From: Trichobilharzia regenti
Lineage: Eukaryota > Platyhelminthes > Trematoda > Strigeidida > Schistosomatidae
NCBI GenBank assembly: GCA_944472135.2
Contig: OX235267.1
Location: 36,177,312-36,241,311, forward strand
Direction: 5' to 3'
DNA length: 64,000 bases
Under the pieces are notes generated by a model that was given only the letters and a program-made list of their open reading frames with translations, ran no database searches and was not told the origin of the DNA. This document shows positions 31,303-43,269 of the stretch, in pieces. Numbering within the stretch: the first letter of the stretch is position 1; each line of letters begins with the position of its first letter. The position numbers were made by a program, and so were the translations under genes.

Positions 31303-31935
31303 TACTTACTTTTACTTTACTTCGGCTATCTCCTACGGGAGGATGAGCCGGCTTCATGAACGTCTCGAATCATCGCTGCCCAGGCGCGGCAATTTGTAAG
31401 AGAGTTCATGAAGTTTCATGGGAATTTGGTACGAGTGATGTCCCCAGCATCGCTCGGCCTTTTGTTTGAGAGTGCAGCTCTAGCCTTTACACAGCCAAGT
31501 GTGACCTACAAGGCAGTAGGAGTGGAGTAAGGAGTCCACTATCCATTGGCAGCCGGTGACCGGAGTTCGGTTCATACGCCTTTTTGAATGGGGCCAGACA
31601 TCCAGGACATCCAACAAGCCCTTTGTCCATACGTCTGCCGGTGAGCTCCAGTGAGCTTCATACGCCAGTCGTTGGAGGTTTGGAATCAGGGTTTAGCCAT
31701 CTCCCCTAGACCGTCATCCAATGGACAGTCAACCCGGTGGAGAGCGCCGGGCATCCGCTTTCGCCCTCTCACTTTGGTGAGAAACACCTCCGCCACGTGA
31801 AGGCAGTGAGTAGGACTTCCTCAGGAGAGGCTATGTAAGACGCCCGGTCATATGGGAGCATTTCAAGAGGTGTGCGGAGGGTGGCCAACCCGCAGCGCAA
31901 AGCACCCACCCCCGACCATCCTGAGGCTTTGGAGG
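31303..31935. repeat. GC-rich unidentified block
   Basis: About 630 bp with distinctly higher GC than its surroundings (for example GAGAGCGCCGGGCATCCGC, GCCCGGTCATATGGGAGC, CCAACCCGCAGCGCAAAGC). No long frame on either strand. GC-rich sequence elsewhere in this window is mostly LINE leader or SINE, so this is probably a leader of another retroelement, but no match to those present is seen. Confidence 0.5.
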
Positions 31936-32065
31936 CTACCGTGTGCCTAGAACTAATCCTAAATATTTAACTAACCAGTCTCTAGTATTACTGCTTACTT
32001 TCAACCAGCAGTCACTCAGTAGGTAATTATCAATTATTGATTATGATTATTCCTTTAGGTTTCGA

Positions 32066-32312
32066 GTGGGACACGCATTCTGTGTCAGCTAGCATTATTC
32101 CGTTTAGGAAGGCGATAATTAGGCATGCGTGACACATGTCCTAACCATCTCAATCGATGCATCTGCTTCACAATCTCGTCGATTGATTTTCCCTCCTTAC
32201 CTAGCCCTCGACTGAATCCTAACGTTAATATTGTTCACCTTATTATGCCACCTAACATGGGAGATAAAACGCAGGCACCTATGATCAAAGACAGATATCA
32301 TCAACATACAGT
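32066..32312 (-). pseudogene. RTE-clade LINE fragment
   Basis: Minus strand: RDGEQY-like remnant, SRVRG.GRKNQSTRL, LRWLGHVSRMPNYRLPK-like sequence, IMLADTE. Both ends are lost. Confidence 0.7.
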
Positions 32313-32314
32313 CT

Positions 32315-33585
32315 AGCACAGAGAAAGGTTAGAGATAAGTGCCATTAAATCGAAAACATAAGTTTAAAGTTTTATGTTCATTGGTTGCTAATATTTTACG
32401 AAAGGGTTAAAGGTGTAACTCAAGGTACAGAAGTACTATAACATGTAGATCAATGACCAATCGACTGTAATTAATACTCACGACTAGGTGTGGAACATTA
32501 GCCCAAGCACCTGACTTTTAAATTATTGATTTAAAACCTGGTACAGTACAGGTATCAAGAAGACGCTCCAGACAACAATGATAAAACAATATATACAGAT
32601 ATTGGGAGTATGAATATAGGACGTCATCCAGAAAGGAAGCAAGTATCTTTGACAACATCAAACAACATCTGCCATTGATGCCATCGGAAGCTAACAATTC
32701 TAAACGAAGACAGCGATGATTGAATAAGCAGAATCATCGAACATCTTCAGCTCACAGAGGCCAGGTATCACAGGGCGTTGAGCAACACTGAGCATACTAA
32801 AGCACTGTAAGTAGACCCAATCCCTTTGACAGCCAGGCTGACGCGTCGTGACGGTGGCTAAAATTCGCGTTAGCCTTAGATGTTGATTGGATCATTGAGT
32901 CTTAGTCTGACATATAAATACAAAGGAACACTTAGTTGGAATCATAAACTATGAAGACGAATATTTCTGCTGGTAAGAGGAAACCAAAAGTGATAATAAT
33001 TTCGGTGAATTTTCATCAAAAGTACAAGGTGTATGAGACATCTTTTTTGTCTTTCAATAGACAGAGACAAGGAGAGACATAGAGAAATCAACATACCAAC
33101 AGATTACAAAATATGTTATGATTGCCAAATAGCTATGAAATTGTTAAATATTTTATTCCTTAAACTGTTATATCATGAGCTTTTATCTTCTTAAAATTGA
33201 TTTTCTAAATACCTAAATTTTATTGTGAGGAGTTTCAATGTTAACCCGCATATTTTCAGATAAAAATTAATCATAAAAAATCAACAACAAGAAACTGTGG
33301 TATGCTAATGATGATGATAAGAAGATGATAAAGAAACTTTTTCTCAAAAGAGAGAAGAAAAATCTCAATTTTTATTTCTTGGCCTTTAAGATGAATGTAA
33401 CGTTTTATAATAGAGATTACTTATTTAGATTGAATGTTGTCTTGTATAATATTTAATGTAATGCTGGCGTGAATGTGAGAGGCGTTTGGGAGAGTTGGTA
33501 ACAGCCAACACAATGCAAGCTAACTAACTAGCTAGTATCATCATCTCTCCTCGAGTAGATGTTCGCAGATATTCAACTATCGATT
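32315..33585. other. Unassigned intron sequence
   Basis: No frames, splice-supported exons or named repeats identified. GATGATGAT-type simple sequence near 33310. Confidence 0.5.
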
Positions 33586-33587
33586 AT

Positions 33588-34190
33588 TCAGTGAGTCTGT
33601 ACTGTGCAATAGTTCGCTCTTTCCTCCCTTTTGACTGTAACACATAGTCATTGAAAGTGGAAGGCACGAAAAGGTTGGTTATTTTACACCATAGATATCT
33701 GCATTCTATCTCCCGTATTAATTGATATAATATGGTGAGTAGTATTCAGGTTAGTTGTCAACTGGTAGGTAAGATAGGGAAGTCAATGAATAAGGTTATG
33801 AAGGCATATCGATTGTGATGGCTAGGACAAGTGTTATGTGAATACCGAGCCACCAGCTGGTTTCTCAACGAGCAACTGTTAGCTGACATAGAATTAGGTT
33901 GGAAAAGATTGAGAGGTGGCCCATGAAAACTTGCCATCAATCCACGGAGTCTTTGATAGCCGATTTTAGCTTTGTAAAGAGGTGTAGACAGTTTAGTTGG
34001 CAACCTCAGGATTCTAAGAACCAATGACTGGAGACTGTTAGCAAGATATATTAAACGGTTCTCAGTAGAGCATATCCCAGACCCATTAAATTCTCGTGTT
34101 TTTCCATATTACTATCCTTTCTCCCACATATATCGGCTTACTATAGTTCTCTTAAATCCCTATATGTGTAATACTTGGACACTGTGGCAA
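33588..34190 (+). pseudogene. RTE-clade LINE relic, highly degraded
   Basis: Traces of CAIVRSFLPF, SISRINWYN, LGKIGKSMNKVMK and of the 3' UTR (GACACTGTGGCAATATGCAA). Many stops. Confidence 0.65.
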
Positions 34191-34199
34191 TATGCAATT

Positions 34200-34544
34200 C
34201 CATATTAATATGTTGATTAGATATATCACACAGCACAATATATTTTTCATAAGCATTTCATCAATTATAATCACACAACTTCGAAACTTTCGCTTTATGG
34301 TTTCCTTTATTTCTTCCCATTCGTCGTCGTAGGGGTAGTAGAATTTTGTAGATGTCTGGGTGGACAGGTGTAGAATCATTCCTATTACATGCATCTTTAG
34401 TTGATTTGATAAATAAAGCTTCACTCACTAATCTCTCCACCCACCCTGTTACATTAGATTTCAGAACTGTCATCTTATCCCATCCATCCTATTGTATGGT
34501 TGTGTATAATTGCATGCAGTGAGTGACATAACTGAACTATTCTC
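34200..34544 (-). pseudogene. Penelope-like element C-terminal end, left arm of inverted pair
   Basis: Minus strand 34473-34261: MTVLKSNVTGWVERLVSEAL, CNRNDSTPVHPDIYKILLPL, KVSKLCDYN. Same end as the PLE at 7860-8990. Mirrors 34566-34782. Confidence 0.78.
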
Positions 34545-34565
34545 CAGAGCAGAAAAACCTAACAA

Positions 34566-34782
34566 AATCTAGATTAGTTGACCCCAATAATAAGATAGGA
34601 GATCTGGAGAATAGTTTAGCTGTACCACTCACTACATGCAATTACACACCACCAAATAATAGGATGCGATAAGATGGCAGTTTTAAAATCTATTGTAACA
34701 CCAGTGGGAGGGAGGGATTGGTAACGGAAGCTTTATTTACCGAATCAACTGCGAACACATGTAATAGGAATGATTCACCACC
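34566..34782 (+). pseudogene. Penelope-like element C-terminal end, right arm, interrupted by a CR1-like LINE
   Basis: Plus strand: CTGGAGAATAGTTTAGCTGT, LVTEALFTESTANTCNRNDS. The expected continuation PVHPDIWK is found 1.1 kb further at 35886. Confidence 0.78.
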
Positions 34783-35885
34783 TTACGGTTTTACCTTAAA
34801 CCCCTCCAAATGCCAAACAGTCAATTTCACCTTTAGGCATAAATCTCACCTAAACAAACTGGTTAGCAGTCACGGGGTATGCAACAGGAATGACACGGAA
34901 TTAGAAACCAAGTCGGAAATTAAATACCTAGGCGTCATTCTACCTGCTGATCTTTCCTGGTCGTCTCATATCTTGATGATTTCTAAGAAAATATTCCATC
35001 TTACCTTCTACATCAAGAAGTTAAGACATTCTGGTATAACCCAACCCTTACTCCTACAATTCGTTAACTCTCGCATTCTGCCTATTATTCCTTATTGTTC
35101 CCCCTTAGTTTTTCCTGGGCCGGCTACTGAAGAAACACTATATCTTATTACGTAGGATGTTAAAGGTTGTCAGCAGGGTAAGCAACGTGCCACTTAACCA
35201 GCTCGTTAACATTCTGGTCGACAGGAACATGGACTCATGTGAAAAATGGGTTAAATCCATTCCATCTAACTCTGACCACCCTCTTCATTCACAACTCTCC
35301 CCTCGTATCTCATCAGGAAAAACCAGAAGCCTATATAGGAGACTATATGCTCTCACTAGAAAGTACAAAAACTCAACCATACCCTACTTAGCTCGTGTTC
35401 TGTGCGATAAAGAAGGCAATAGGCGTGATATCTATAACTTATTAAATACCCAGTAGAACAACTGGATCTCGTCTTTCCAACTCATATCATTTATACGTAC
35501 AACGTTTTCTTTCTTTCTTTCTTTTCCTTTTCTCTTCTTTTGTTATGTGCTGTTTTGTTTCTCTCTTCTTTACAAACTCTATTTAAAACATTTGTCTTCG
35601 TTCTTTCACACTCTGTATATCTCGACCTTTTGTTACCGCTTACGCCAGTAAATATGCTAGTAGTATCTACTTTTCTAACACCTTCAAACACTCTGTTCAA
35701 TCTTGGCTTTGCTACTGACATGCCAATATGTTGTAGTCAAAACTAGTCTGAGAATACCCTTAGTCTATGTGGAATTTTATTTATCGATAATGTACTAAGT
35801 GGATGCAATACTGTAGTAAAATGCTGAGAATTCCATTCTGTATCACAAGTACTGTTTTGGAATAAAGCAAATTATTATTATTACT
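34783..35885 (+). mobile_element. CR1-like LINE, 5'-truncated, inserted in the PLE
   Basis: Reverse transcriptase C-terminal part: LNPSKCQTVNFTF, IKYLGVILPADLSWSSHI, LRHSGITQPLLLQFVNSRIL (to 35155), a one-base frameshift, MLKVVSRVSNVPLNQLVNIL to 35456. 3' UTR then GGAATAAAGCAAATTATTATT, the tail. TCACCACCT before and TCATTACCT after may be a decayed target duplication. Closest relative is the 14886 copy. Confidence 0.82.
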
Positions 35886-36113
35886 ATTATCATTACCTGT
35901 CTACCCAGACATCTGGAAAACTCTACTACCCTTACAATAAATAGGAAAGAATAAAGAAAACCATAAAACGAAAGTTTCGAAATTTTGTAGTTATAATTGA
36001 TGAAATGATTATGAACCATCCATAAATTGCGTTCAAAACTTTGTCATCCAGTAAAGAGTAATACTGTTTCACACTGTGTATGATATATCTAATAAACAAA
36101 TTAGTATGGAATC
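35886..36113 (+). pseudogene. Penelope-like element, remainder after the CR1-like insertion
   Basis: Reads PVYPDIWKTLLPLQ, a stop, GKNKENHKTKVSKFCSYN, then the PLE 3' UTR GTTTCACACTGTGTATGATA, matching the other PLE ends. Confidence 0.78.
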
Positions 36114-36139
36114 TCTTAAATTCCGTTTTTTCTACCTTA

Positions 36140-36226
36140 ATATGCAATGTGGAGTGTGGCAAGTGGAACTGCTGTACTTCTGTGAGAAGTAGTGCTATGT
36201 TGAAACCTGATCAGGCAGTCAGTCAA
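36140..36226 (+). pseudogene. RTE-clade LINE 3'-UTR fragment
   Basis: ATGTGGAGTGTGGCAAGTGG, AACTGCTGTACTTCTGTGAG and a terminal CAGTCAGTCA, the end of the RTE family 3' UTR. Confidence 0.7.
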
Positions 36227-36286
36227 TTAACTAGCTTTTACTACGCTACAGGCTTTGTATTACATATATATATATATATATATATA

Positions 36287-37579
36287 ATATCCTTTAATTC
36301 CTAGAGGAACATAGGGCTTCAGCCGCGCGTCTCCATTGCCTTCTGTTTTCTGACAACTTTTTCACCCCCCTCCAAGTCTGCCCACATGCTCTCATCTCCT
36401 CTTCACATGACCTCCTCCAAGTCACCCTCGCACTGACGAACGACTCGCTGCTTCCCTGTCTGGTTCCACTCGAGCGATGGCCCAGTGTGTGATGTCACTT
36501 GTTGGTTTCCTCAGATTATGGCCAGCCAATCCACCTCCATTTCTTCCTGCCTATTTGTTTCACAATCGGTTCCTGCTGAGTTGGTTCGCTCATTGCCAGA
36601 GATCCCTGTTGCTGATGTTTTCTGGCCGGCCATCTGATCTTGAGTGGTATTGAGCGAAGACAACTGTTAATGAAGGTTTGAAGTTTGTTTGAGGTGCTCT
36701 TTATGACACGCTGGCCAAGTCTCTGATCCGTACAGTAGCACTGACTGACTTCACATTGGAGTTGAAAATCCGGATCTTATTTTTCATGCTGAGTGCTGTT
36801 GACCTCCACAGAGGCTTGAGAGTAATGAAAGCTTGTCTTGCTTTTCCGATTCTTGCTTTGATACCCTCGTCACTTCCGCCTGTAGTTGAAACGATGCTTC
36901 CCAGGTACGTGGGTAGGTAGAGGAGGTTGTTTCTTTCAGGTTCCTCCCATTTATGCAGGCTGATTGTTGTCTGTTGTTGTTGTTGCTGTTGGTGTTGGCC
37001 AGGAATCTTCATCACCTCTGTTTTATCTATGTTCACCTGAATTCCTATCTTTGATGCTTCTTCTGCCAGCTTGTTGCTTTTCACTTGCATATCTTCCAGT
37101 TTGTGGGAAATAAGATATATATCATCGACGAAGTCCAGATCCTCCAAGTTTTTTGTGTGAGTCCATTTTATGCCTGTTTCCTCATCGCCCTGCCCGCTCT
37201 CTGTCGCATTATCCAATCTACTGCAATCAGGAAAATCATTGGCGATAGTAGACAACCTTGCCTCACTCCCGTCTTCACTTCGAAGGCTTCCGTAAGTTTC
37301 CCGTTGTGGATTACTTGGCATGCAGCATTGTCGTATAACTGTTGGATAAGATGTATAATTGTCGATGGAACCCCGTAGTAGCGACGTTGTTGCCAAATGA
37401 CCTCTCGATCGACGCTACACTGTCAAAGGCCTTTTCAAAGTCGATGAAGCTAAGCGAGATAGAGAGGTAACTGGCATTCCAAGCTTTGTTCAATGATGAT
37501 CCGTAGAGTGATGATTTGATCGATACATGACTTGTTTCTCCTGAATCCAGCTTGTTCCGGTCAAAGTTTTTCTCTCTCT

Positions 37580-37581
<2 letters not shown>
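36287..37581 (-). mobile_element. LINE-2 copy, 5'-truncated, degraded
   Basis: Minus strand. SFIDFEKAFDSV (reverse transcriptase box A), VKTGVRQGCLLSPMIF-like (box B, partly frameshifted), LEDLDFVDDIYLISHKLEDM (FVDD in place of FADD), IQVNIDKTEVMKIPG, LPTYLGSIVSTTGGSDEGIK, RIGKARQAFITLK. The 3' end is ATGTTCCTCTAGGAATTAAA followed by AT repeats. Frameshifts around 36700 and 37390. Confidence 0.82.

Positions 37582-37658
<77 letters not shown>
37582..37658. repeat. (AT)n microsatellite, 77 bp
   Basis: Perfect TA dinucleotide run adjoining the truncated 5' end of the LINE-2 copy. Confidence 0.97.
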
Positions 37659-37659
<1 letters not shown>

Positions 37660-37662
<3 letters not shown>

Positions 37663-38365
37663 TAATAATATTGGTTTCGCACTGACAGACAAAATAATAA
37701 CTACCGTAAGAATCAAATTGATAATGTTTAGTGTAACAATGTGTAGAATTCATATGATGAACCAGAAGTCACACCTTGTATAGTATAGTATAGCATAATT
37801 TGACCTATTGTTTCAAAAAACGAAGTGATTAAATCGGTCAAATCGATATGGCTATTTACAAGTGAACTAGAAAACGTGTAGATACAAAGATAACACTAAT
37901 CTTTCTTATATGTATATGGAAATTATATGGAATTCGACTCAGGGAAATCGATACTTAATTGACAGGTAACAGATTGAACAATCTCTCACAATATTGATCT
38001 TGGCATTTTATTTTAATAGTTGTGTATACGATTCAGTAATATGATAAAGATCATAATGTACTCTAGCTACCTTAGAAACATTAAACCACCGTCGGTGATT
38101 ACGAGTGATAGAGCTCACTAGTGTAGGCTCGTGACTTTTGGGCTACAATCCATCTTTACCCAGTGAGGTTTGGAGAATCACATACTATCATACAACTACT
38201 AAATAACGCCGCTAATTTTATTTTATTGGAAGTTGATATCATTGGCTTACATTTTTATCTAATTTATTCATGTGGTAATCGAATGAAACTCTCACAATAG
38301 GGATACAATTGAATGTCTAACTGTTAAATGTACGAAGCTATACTCTAGTTACTTATATTATTAAT
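37660..38365. other. Unassigned intron sequence
   Basis: No gene or known repeat identified. Confidence 0.5.
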
Positions 38366-38367
38366 AC

Positions 38368-39404
38368 TGACTTGTTATCAGGGAATAATCTCGTCGACTT
38401 AGAATATGTGGATGACATAGTCCTCCCTCCTAGGTGAAGACACTGACAAAATGCAGAGTCTTCTGAAAACTTGATCAGCAGTCTCCTAATGTTAACCAGA
38501 TGTAAGATAATGCTACAGGACGAAACTACATCGACTCCTAGATTAGAAATAGGGAGTGGAATGGTACAGCGTATTGACCACTTCACTTATTCGGGTAATT
38601 GCATTTGTTCCAACACGTTGATTGCCGACAAAGTTTCCCTATGACTACAGAAGGCTCGTTTGGCATTCGCCAACTAACGCCACCTCTTGTGTAGACGTGA
38701 TATCCATCTGTCCACCAAAGAACGTGTGTACTGCTCAGCAGTTTCACCTGAGCGAGATATGGCCATTGAAAGTGCAAAGACATGAAAATGCTCGCTAGTC
38801 GTCTTTGATTGTAGGTGCCTGTGTTCTATCTCCCGTGTTAAGTGGTATAATAAGGTGAGCAATATTGAGATTAGACTTCAGTCGAGGGTTAGGTAAGGAG
38901 GGAAAATCGGTCGACAAGGTTGTAAAGCAAGTGCATCGATTGAGATGGTTAGAACATGTGTCACGCATGCCTAATCATTGCCTTCCTAAACGGAAGAATG
39001 CTAGCTGACATAGAATGGATCAGGTTGGAAAAGAGTTAGTGCTTGTCAAACGAAAACATGGCTTCATCACTAATGGAAATTCATAGGGATGTGTAGACTT
39101 CCTGATTGGTCTCCTCAGGATGATGAAAATTAAGGCCTGGAGACAATTGATGTGGCTCAAAATCGTTCTCAGTGGCTGGCACAGATGCATTCACTCTTTG
39201 TGATTTATCATATCCAATAAAACATTATTTTTCTTGCATTTTGCTCTTCTTTTCCTCCCACTTGCACTCCTGTTTATTATCTCTCCCTTTTTTGAATCTG
39301 TCTTTTACTCTCTTCTGTTGCTTTGTATGCAACATGGAGTGTGGCAACTCGAACTGCTGCCCTTCGGTACCAAGTTCTATGTTGAATCCAAGCAGATCAG
39401 TCAT
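38368..39404 (+). pseudogene. RTE-clade LINE relic
   Basis: NNLVDLEYVDDIVLP (YVDD for YADD), KIMLQDETTSTPRLEIGSGM, an indel-rich middle, NIEIRLQSRVR, then the 3' UTR GGAGTGTGGCAACTCGAACT to 39404. Confidence 0.78.
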
Positions 39405-39583
39405 TATTATTATTATCATTGAAATACTAAGTTGGTACATTACTGGAACCAATAGATACGCCACACAAAATCACATATTTTCTATGAGGGCCAGGATGCT
39501 GTCCAGACCGCCCAGACCGAAGCTGGCGGTCGTCTTAATGGATCACACACACCGAGTCTTTTACTTGAAACCCGATCCATGAC

Positions 39584-39882
39584 TGACTGACTGGTTTCAG
39601 CACAAAACTTTGCACCGATGGGCAGTCGCCACACTTCACTCAGCACACAAAGCCAGAGAAGAAGGAGAGGTATAAAGAAACGCAAAGTAGAGACACTAAA
39701 GACAGATTTGAAGCAAAAGGAATAGTAATAACGAAGAACAATATAGTTTTATTGGAAATTCTAAGTCACAAGGAGTGGTTGCATCTACGCCAGCCACTGA
39801 GAACGATTTTGAGCCATATCACCAATTGTCTCCAGTCATTAGGTTTTACCATCCCGAGGACCCCAACCAGGAACCTGATCCA
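39584..39882 (-). pseudogene. RTE-clade LINE 3' end, 5'-truncated
   Basis: Plus-strand view starts GACTGACTGACTGGTTTCAG, the inverted RTE 3' end, and stops at GGACCCCAACCAGGAACCTG. It is nearly all 3' UTR. Confidence 0.8.
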
Positions 39883-40267
39883 TAAGGTAATGGAGTGGTG
39901 TCAGCAGCCTCATCCCCCACGGTTTCCGGTGACCAAAACAGATTCATACACAATTCGGTTCGTTTAGATTTCGGAGCTCATGTACACCGTATAGGTTCGG
40001 AGAAACACAGTTTTCTAGCTCCCCCCCCCTTAGATAGGTTAACGTGCATATCCACCATTCAACTTGGAAAAGGCTTTGCTAATCAATTAAGGTAATTAGT
40101 TTTTGCATAGTAGATATATTCTACAGGCGACCACCTACAGTGACTAATAATTTGTAATTACTTCTCTACTAATACTTCCATTCTCTAAAGTGAATACTAA
40201 TCAGTGAGTTGGTAATTAAAACAAAAACAAAAAAAAGGAAGGAATACACATACATCTATGTATTTAC

Positions 40268-40381
40268 CTTCTCTGAGGCTCGACCATTCCTGTACATACG
40301 ATTCCATAAGGAATCGACTTCTTCCCACTTGTGAATCATTTTAAGCCATTTATCAACACGACGAATATCATTTTTACGATA
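40268..40381 (-). CDS. Exon 3 of USP6NL-like gene (pre-TBC linker)
   Basis: 114 nt, 38 codons, phase 0 at both ends, acceptor tacgttttag and donor gtaaat. It encodes YRKNDIRRVDKWLKMIHKW and continues to GRASEK. The RxxKWLKM-x-x-W pattern just before the TBC domain is characteristic of USP6NL/TBC1D3-type proteins, where it is followed by an EKLxRRxYKGIP stretch. Exon 4 supplies exactly that (LTRRIFKGIP), so GRASEK|LTRR joins as expected. Confidence 0.8.
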
Positions 40382-40732
40382 CTAAAACGTAAAACAGTGA
40401 ATACAAACATTTAGAGTATGACTTATTAACTAAGGAAATGCTCACAAAAGGAGTGGTATTTTACATTGCAAGCGAAAAGCAGTTATCCTGTTTCTAAAGT
40501 AACAGTTGGAATACATTTTTTTTAAATCAAGTGTTTAGAATTACATGGTAAAGAAATACAGACAGTATTCATTTTGAAACTGGCACCAAATGGAATGATG
40601 CAAGCATAAATGAATACATCGATCAGTCACTGCATGATTAATGATTGACCGAAATCCATAGGTAAAATATGCAACTTGATGATTAAGCTAACTTAAAAAG
40701 TATAATAAGCTAAGCCGTATGAAGCCCATAAG

Positions 40733-40945
40733 TAATTGAATGGTAGAATGCTTGCCAACGCCAAAGGAAGTCCAGGTTCAATTCCTGACTGATGCACTCT
40801 TAAATCTCACCTAGTTCAACAGCCATTAATAAGCTTGGCAACAAGAGAAGGAGGGACATGAGGCTAGCAACTCCGCTTCGCGGCAACTACACCACCGTTA
40901 CTGAAACATTTAAAGCTTGAAACCCTGAGTTAAACTTCGAACACA
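40733..40945 (+). mobile_element. tRNA-derived SINE, family A (diverged)
   Basis: Head GAATGGTAGAATGCTTGCCA, B box AGGTTCAATTCC, GATGCACTC boundary, GAGGGACATGAGGCTAGCAA, decayed tail. Confidence 0.7.
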
Positions 40946-40949
40946 AAGT

Positions 40950-41687
40950 AGTAAAGAAGGTGAGGAGCCCAAACTGATTGTAGCTTCGTTCCTGTGGACA
41001 GCTAGTGAAAAGGCTTACCTACAACCTTCAGAAGATCAAAGTTTTCCATGGTATTTTTGCCTGAATCAGGGAGTTTTCTACTAAACTATATAGGTTAGTA
41101 CTGAGTAATTGCAATCAACGCTTTGGGATAAGTCACGACACCGCTAACCCATTCGACTGTATCAGCCAATCCTAAAGAGAGGAACAGGCGCAGAGGACTA
41201 AGCGGGTAACAAAACACCTACTGGTATTCATTTATGTGAAACGAAAGCAAAACTAAGATACAATCAATACTGGTTGAGACTATAAGTGGTAGTTAAGGGC
41301 CAGAAAGATAATACGACTTGGTACTTAGACGACCATCAGACGGTTGGTGTGTACTAATGTATGCTGACTTAACACAACTATGATTTTTTTTCTCAACTAC
41401 CTTATATCATAGACTAACGGCCGTAAAGTTGTTTCAGTAAGTCTTCGCGTTGGCATTATTCCAACTGGGAATATACTATTCACAAAAAAAGACATTCAAT
41501 GTGTTTCCCTTTAAGAAGACTGAAATAACAATGGCAGACTTGATTCATTTGCAGTCATACTATGACAGTGAACTGAACCAGACAACAGATCATATGTAAA
41601 TGCTTCTTGCAATAACTTGAAAAAATAAATTACGCTAGCTGTTGGGGGACGGGAGTTATACTAAAGTTCAAAAATCCAAGGTACTGC
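40950..41687. other. Unassigned intron sequence
   Basis: No gene or named repeat identified. Confidence 0.5.
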
Positions 41688-41697
41688 TGAACACTAA

Positions 41698-43078
41698 ATT
41701 ATTATTATTGTTCCCTTGGGTTCCTAGTGGAACATAGGGCTTCAACTTCACGTCTCCACTTGTTTCTGTCTTCTGCTGTACTCTTCACCTGCATCCATGT
41801 TAGTCCATACTCTTTCAACTTCTCTTCACACGATCTCCTCCATGTCACCCTTGCACTGACGTCCCACTCGCCGCTTCTCTTTCGGCCTGGTTCCACTCGA
41901 GCAATGGCCTGACGCGCGCGATGTCACCCAGCGGCCTCCTCAGCCACGAGTGTCCAATCCATCTCAGTCCACTTTCTCCTGCATATTTGTTGGGCGGCGA
42001 TTGGTTCTTGTTTTGTTTGTTCCCATAGTTTCTTGCTAGTGATTCTTTCCGGCCCAGCCATCTGATCTTCAGTATAGAGCGAAGACAGTTGTTGATAAAG
42101 GTAAGGTCTGCAACAGGCTGTTGGAAATATTCTTTGTGACCCACCCGCCAAGTTTCTGATCCGTATAGAAGAACTGACTGACTTGACGTTTGTATTGAAA
42201 ATCCGAACGAATTTTGTTGTTGATGCTGAGCGACGAAGATTTCCAGATTGGTTTCAGGTTGATGAATGTGTTTGTCGCCTTCCCGATTGTCACTCGATTT
42301 GACATTCTCGTCCGTTCCGACTGCCTGTAGTCGAGACAATGCTCCCTAGATAAGTGAGTGAATGAAGTAACTAACCTCTTTCAAATCCCTCCCGTTGATG
42401 GTGATTGCCCATGAATGTTGCTGCTGTTGTTGTTGTTGGTTGGTCGGTTATTTTCATAACCTCCGTCTTGTCTATGTTTACCTGGAGTCCTGTCTTCGCC
42501 GGCTGCTTCTTCGACCAGTTTGTCGGTTTTCGCTTGTATGTCTTCGATTTTGTGTGACATCAAACATAAATTATCCACAGGCGAAATCCAGGTCTTCTAG
42601 GTTCTTCACGTCGGTCGGTCCAGGATATCCCTGTCTTCTCGTTTCCCACTCACTATCTGACGCATAATCCAGTCAACCCACCACAATTAGGAATATCATT
42701 GGTGATAGTAAGCACCCTTGTCTGACTCCTGTGTTTACCCCAAACGCATCGCTGAGTTTTCCGTTGTGGATCACTTGACATGTGACGTTGTCGTACAGCT
42801 GTTGAATAAGGTTGATGAATATTTGGGGTACGCCGTAGTACTCGAATAGTTTCCAAATTACTTCGCAGTCAACGCTGTCTGTCGAAGGCATTCTCAAGGT
42901 CTATAAAGTTGAGGTAGAGGTTTGATTGCCATTCCATGCTTTGTTCTGTGATGATGATGCGTAGAGTTGCAATTTGGTGAGAACATGATTTGCCTTTCCT
43001 GAATCCAGCTTGTTCTGGTCGGAATTCTGTATCCAGTGCGTCCGTTATTCTCTCCAGGATGATGCGACTCAGAATTTT
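41698..43078 (-). mobile_element. LINE-2 copy, 5'-truncated, with target duplication
   Basis: Minus strand. Segments in order: ILSRIILERITDALD, FRPEQAGFRKGKSCSHQIAT, an AFDS-VD box with frameshifts, FGVNTGVRQGCLLSPMIFLI, LMSHKIEDIQAKTDKLVEEA, KATNTFINLKPIWKSSSL, QSVLLYGSETWRVGHK, RWIGHSWLRRPLGDIA, KSTAEDRNKWRREVEALCST. The 3' end is CTATGTTCCACTAGGAACCC then AATAAT repeats. GAACACTAAAT flanks it (41688-41698 and about 43079-43091), so it inserted by target-primed reverse transcription. Confidence 0.87.
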
Positions 43079-43221
43079 ACTCAGAACACTAAATACATAA
43101 ACATATTTTAGGAAACTGCTGTAGCGTATATAAGAAAGCTTGTTTTAAAGACAATGAGAAGCGACATAGGCTTGACTACACTCAATTACATTGAACAGAA
43201 TATGTTTCACGAATCACTCAC

Positions 43222-43264
43222 TTTATCTTCAACAATCCTCTCCTTTTTTGTCAAACCATTGGGA
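43222..43264 (-). CDS. Exon 2 of USP6NL-like gene (43-nt small exon)
   Basis: A 43-nt exon between a strong polypyrimidine/acceptor (tttttactttttag) and donor gtgagt. The first base completes the His codon begun in exon 1, then 14 codons read PNGLTKKERIVEDK and end on a codon boundary, matching the phase of exon 3. The residues correspond to the variable charged linker between the GFxH segment and the KWLKM segment of RN-tre-like proteins. It is too short for ORF detection; support is splice signals plus exact phase agreement on both sides. It lies about 140 bases beyond the end of a 1.4-kb LINE insertion (41698-43078). Confidence 0.7.
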
Positions 43265-43269
43265 CTAAA

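Noticed and set aside
37582..37658. YIYIYI frames of 83-87 codons on both strands
   Set aside because: Translation of the AT microsatellite, not genes.
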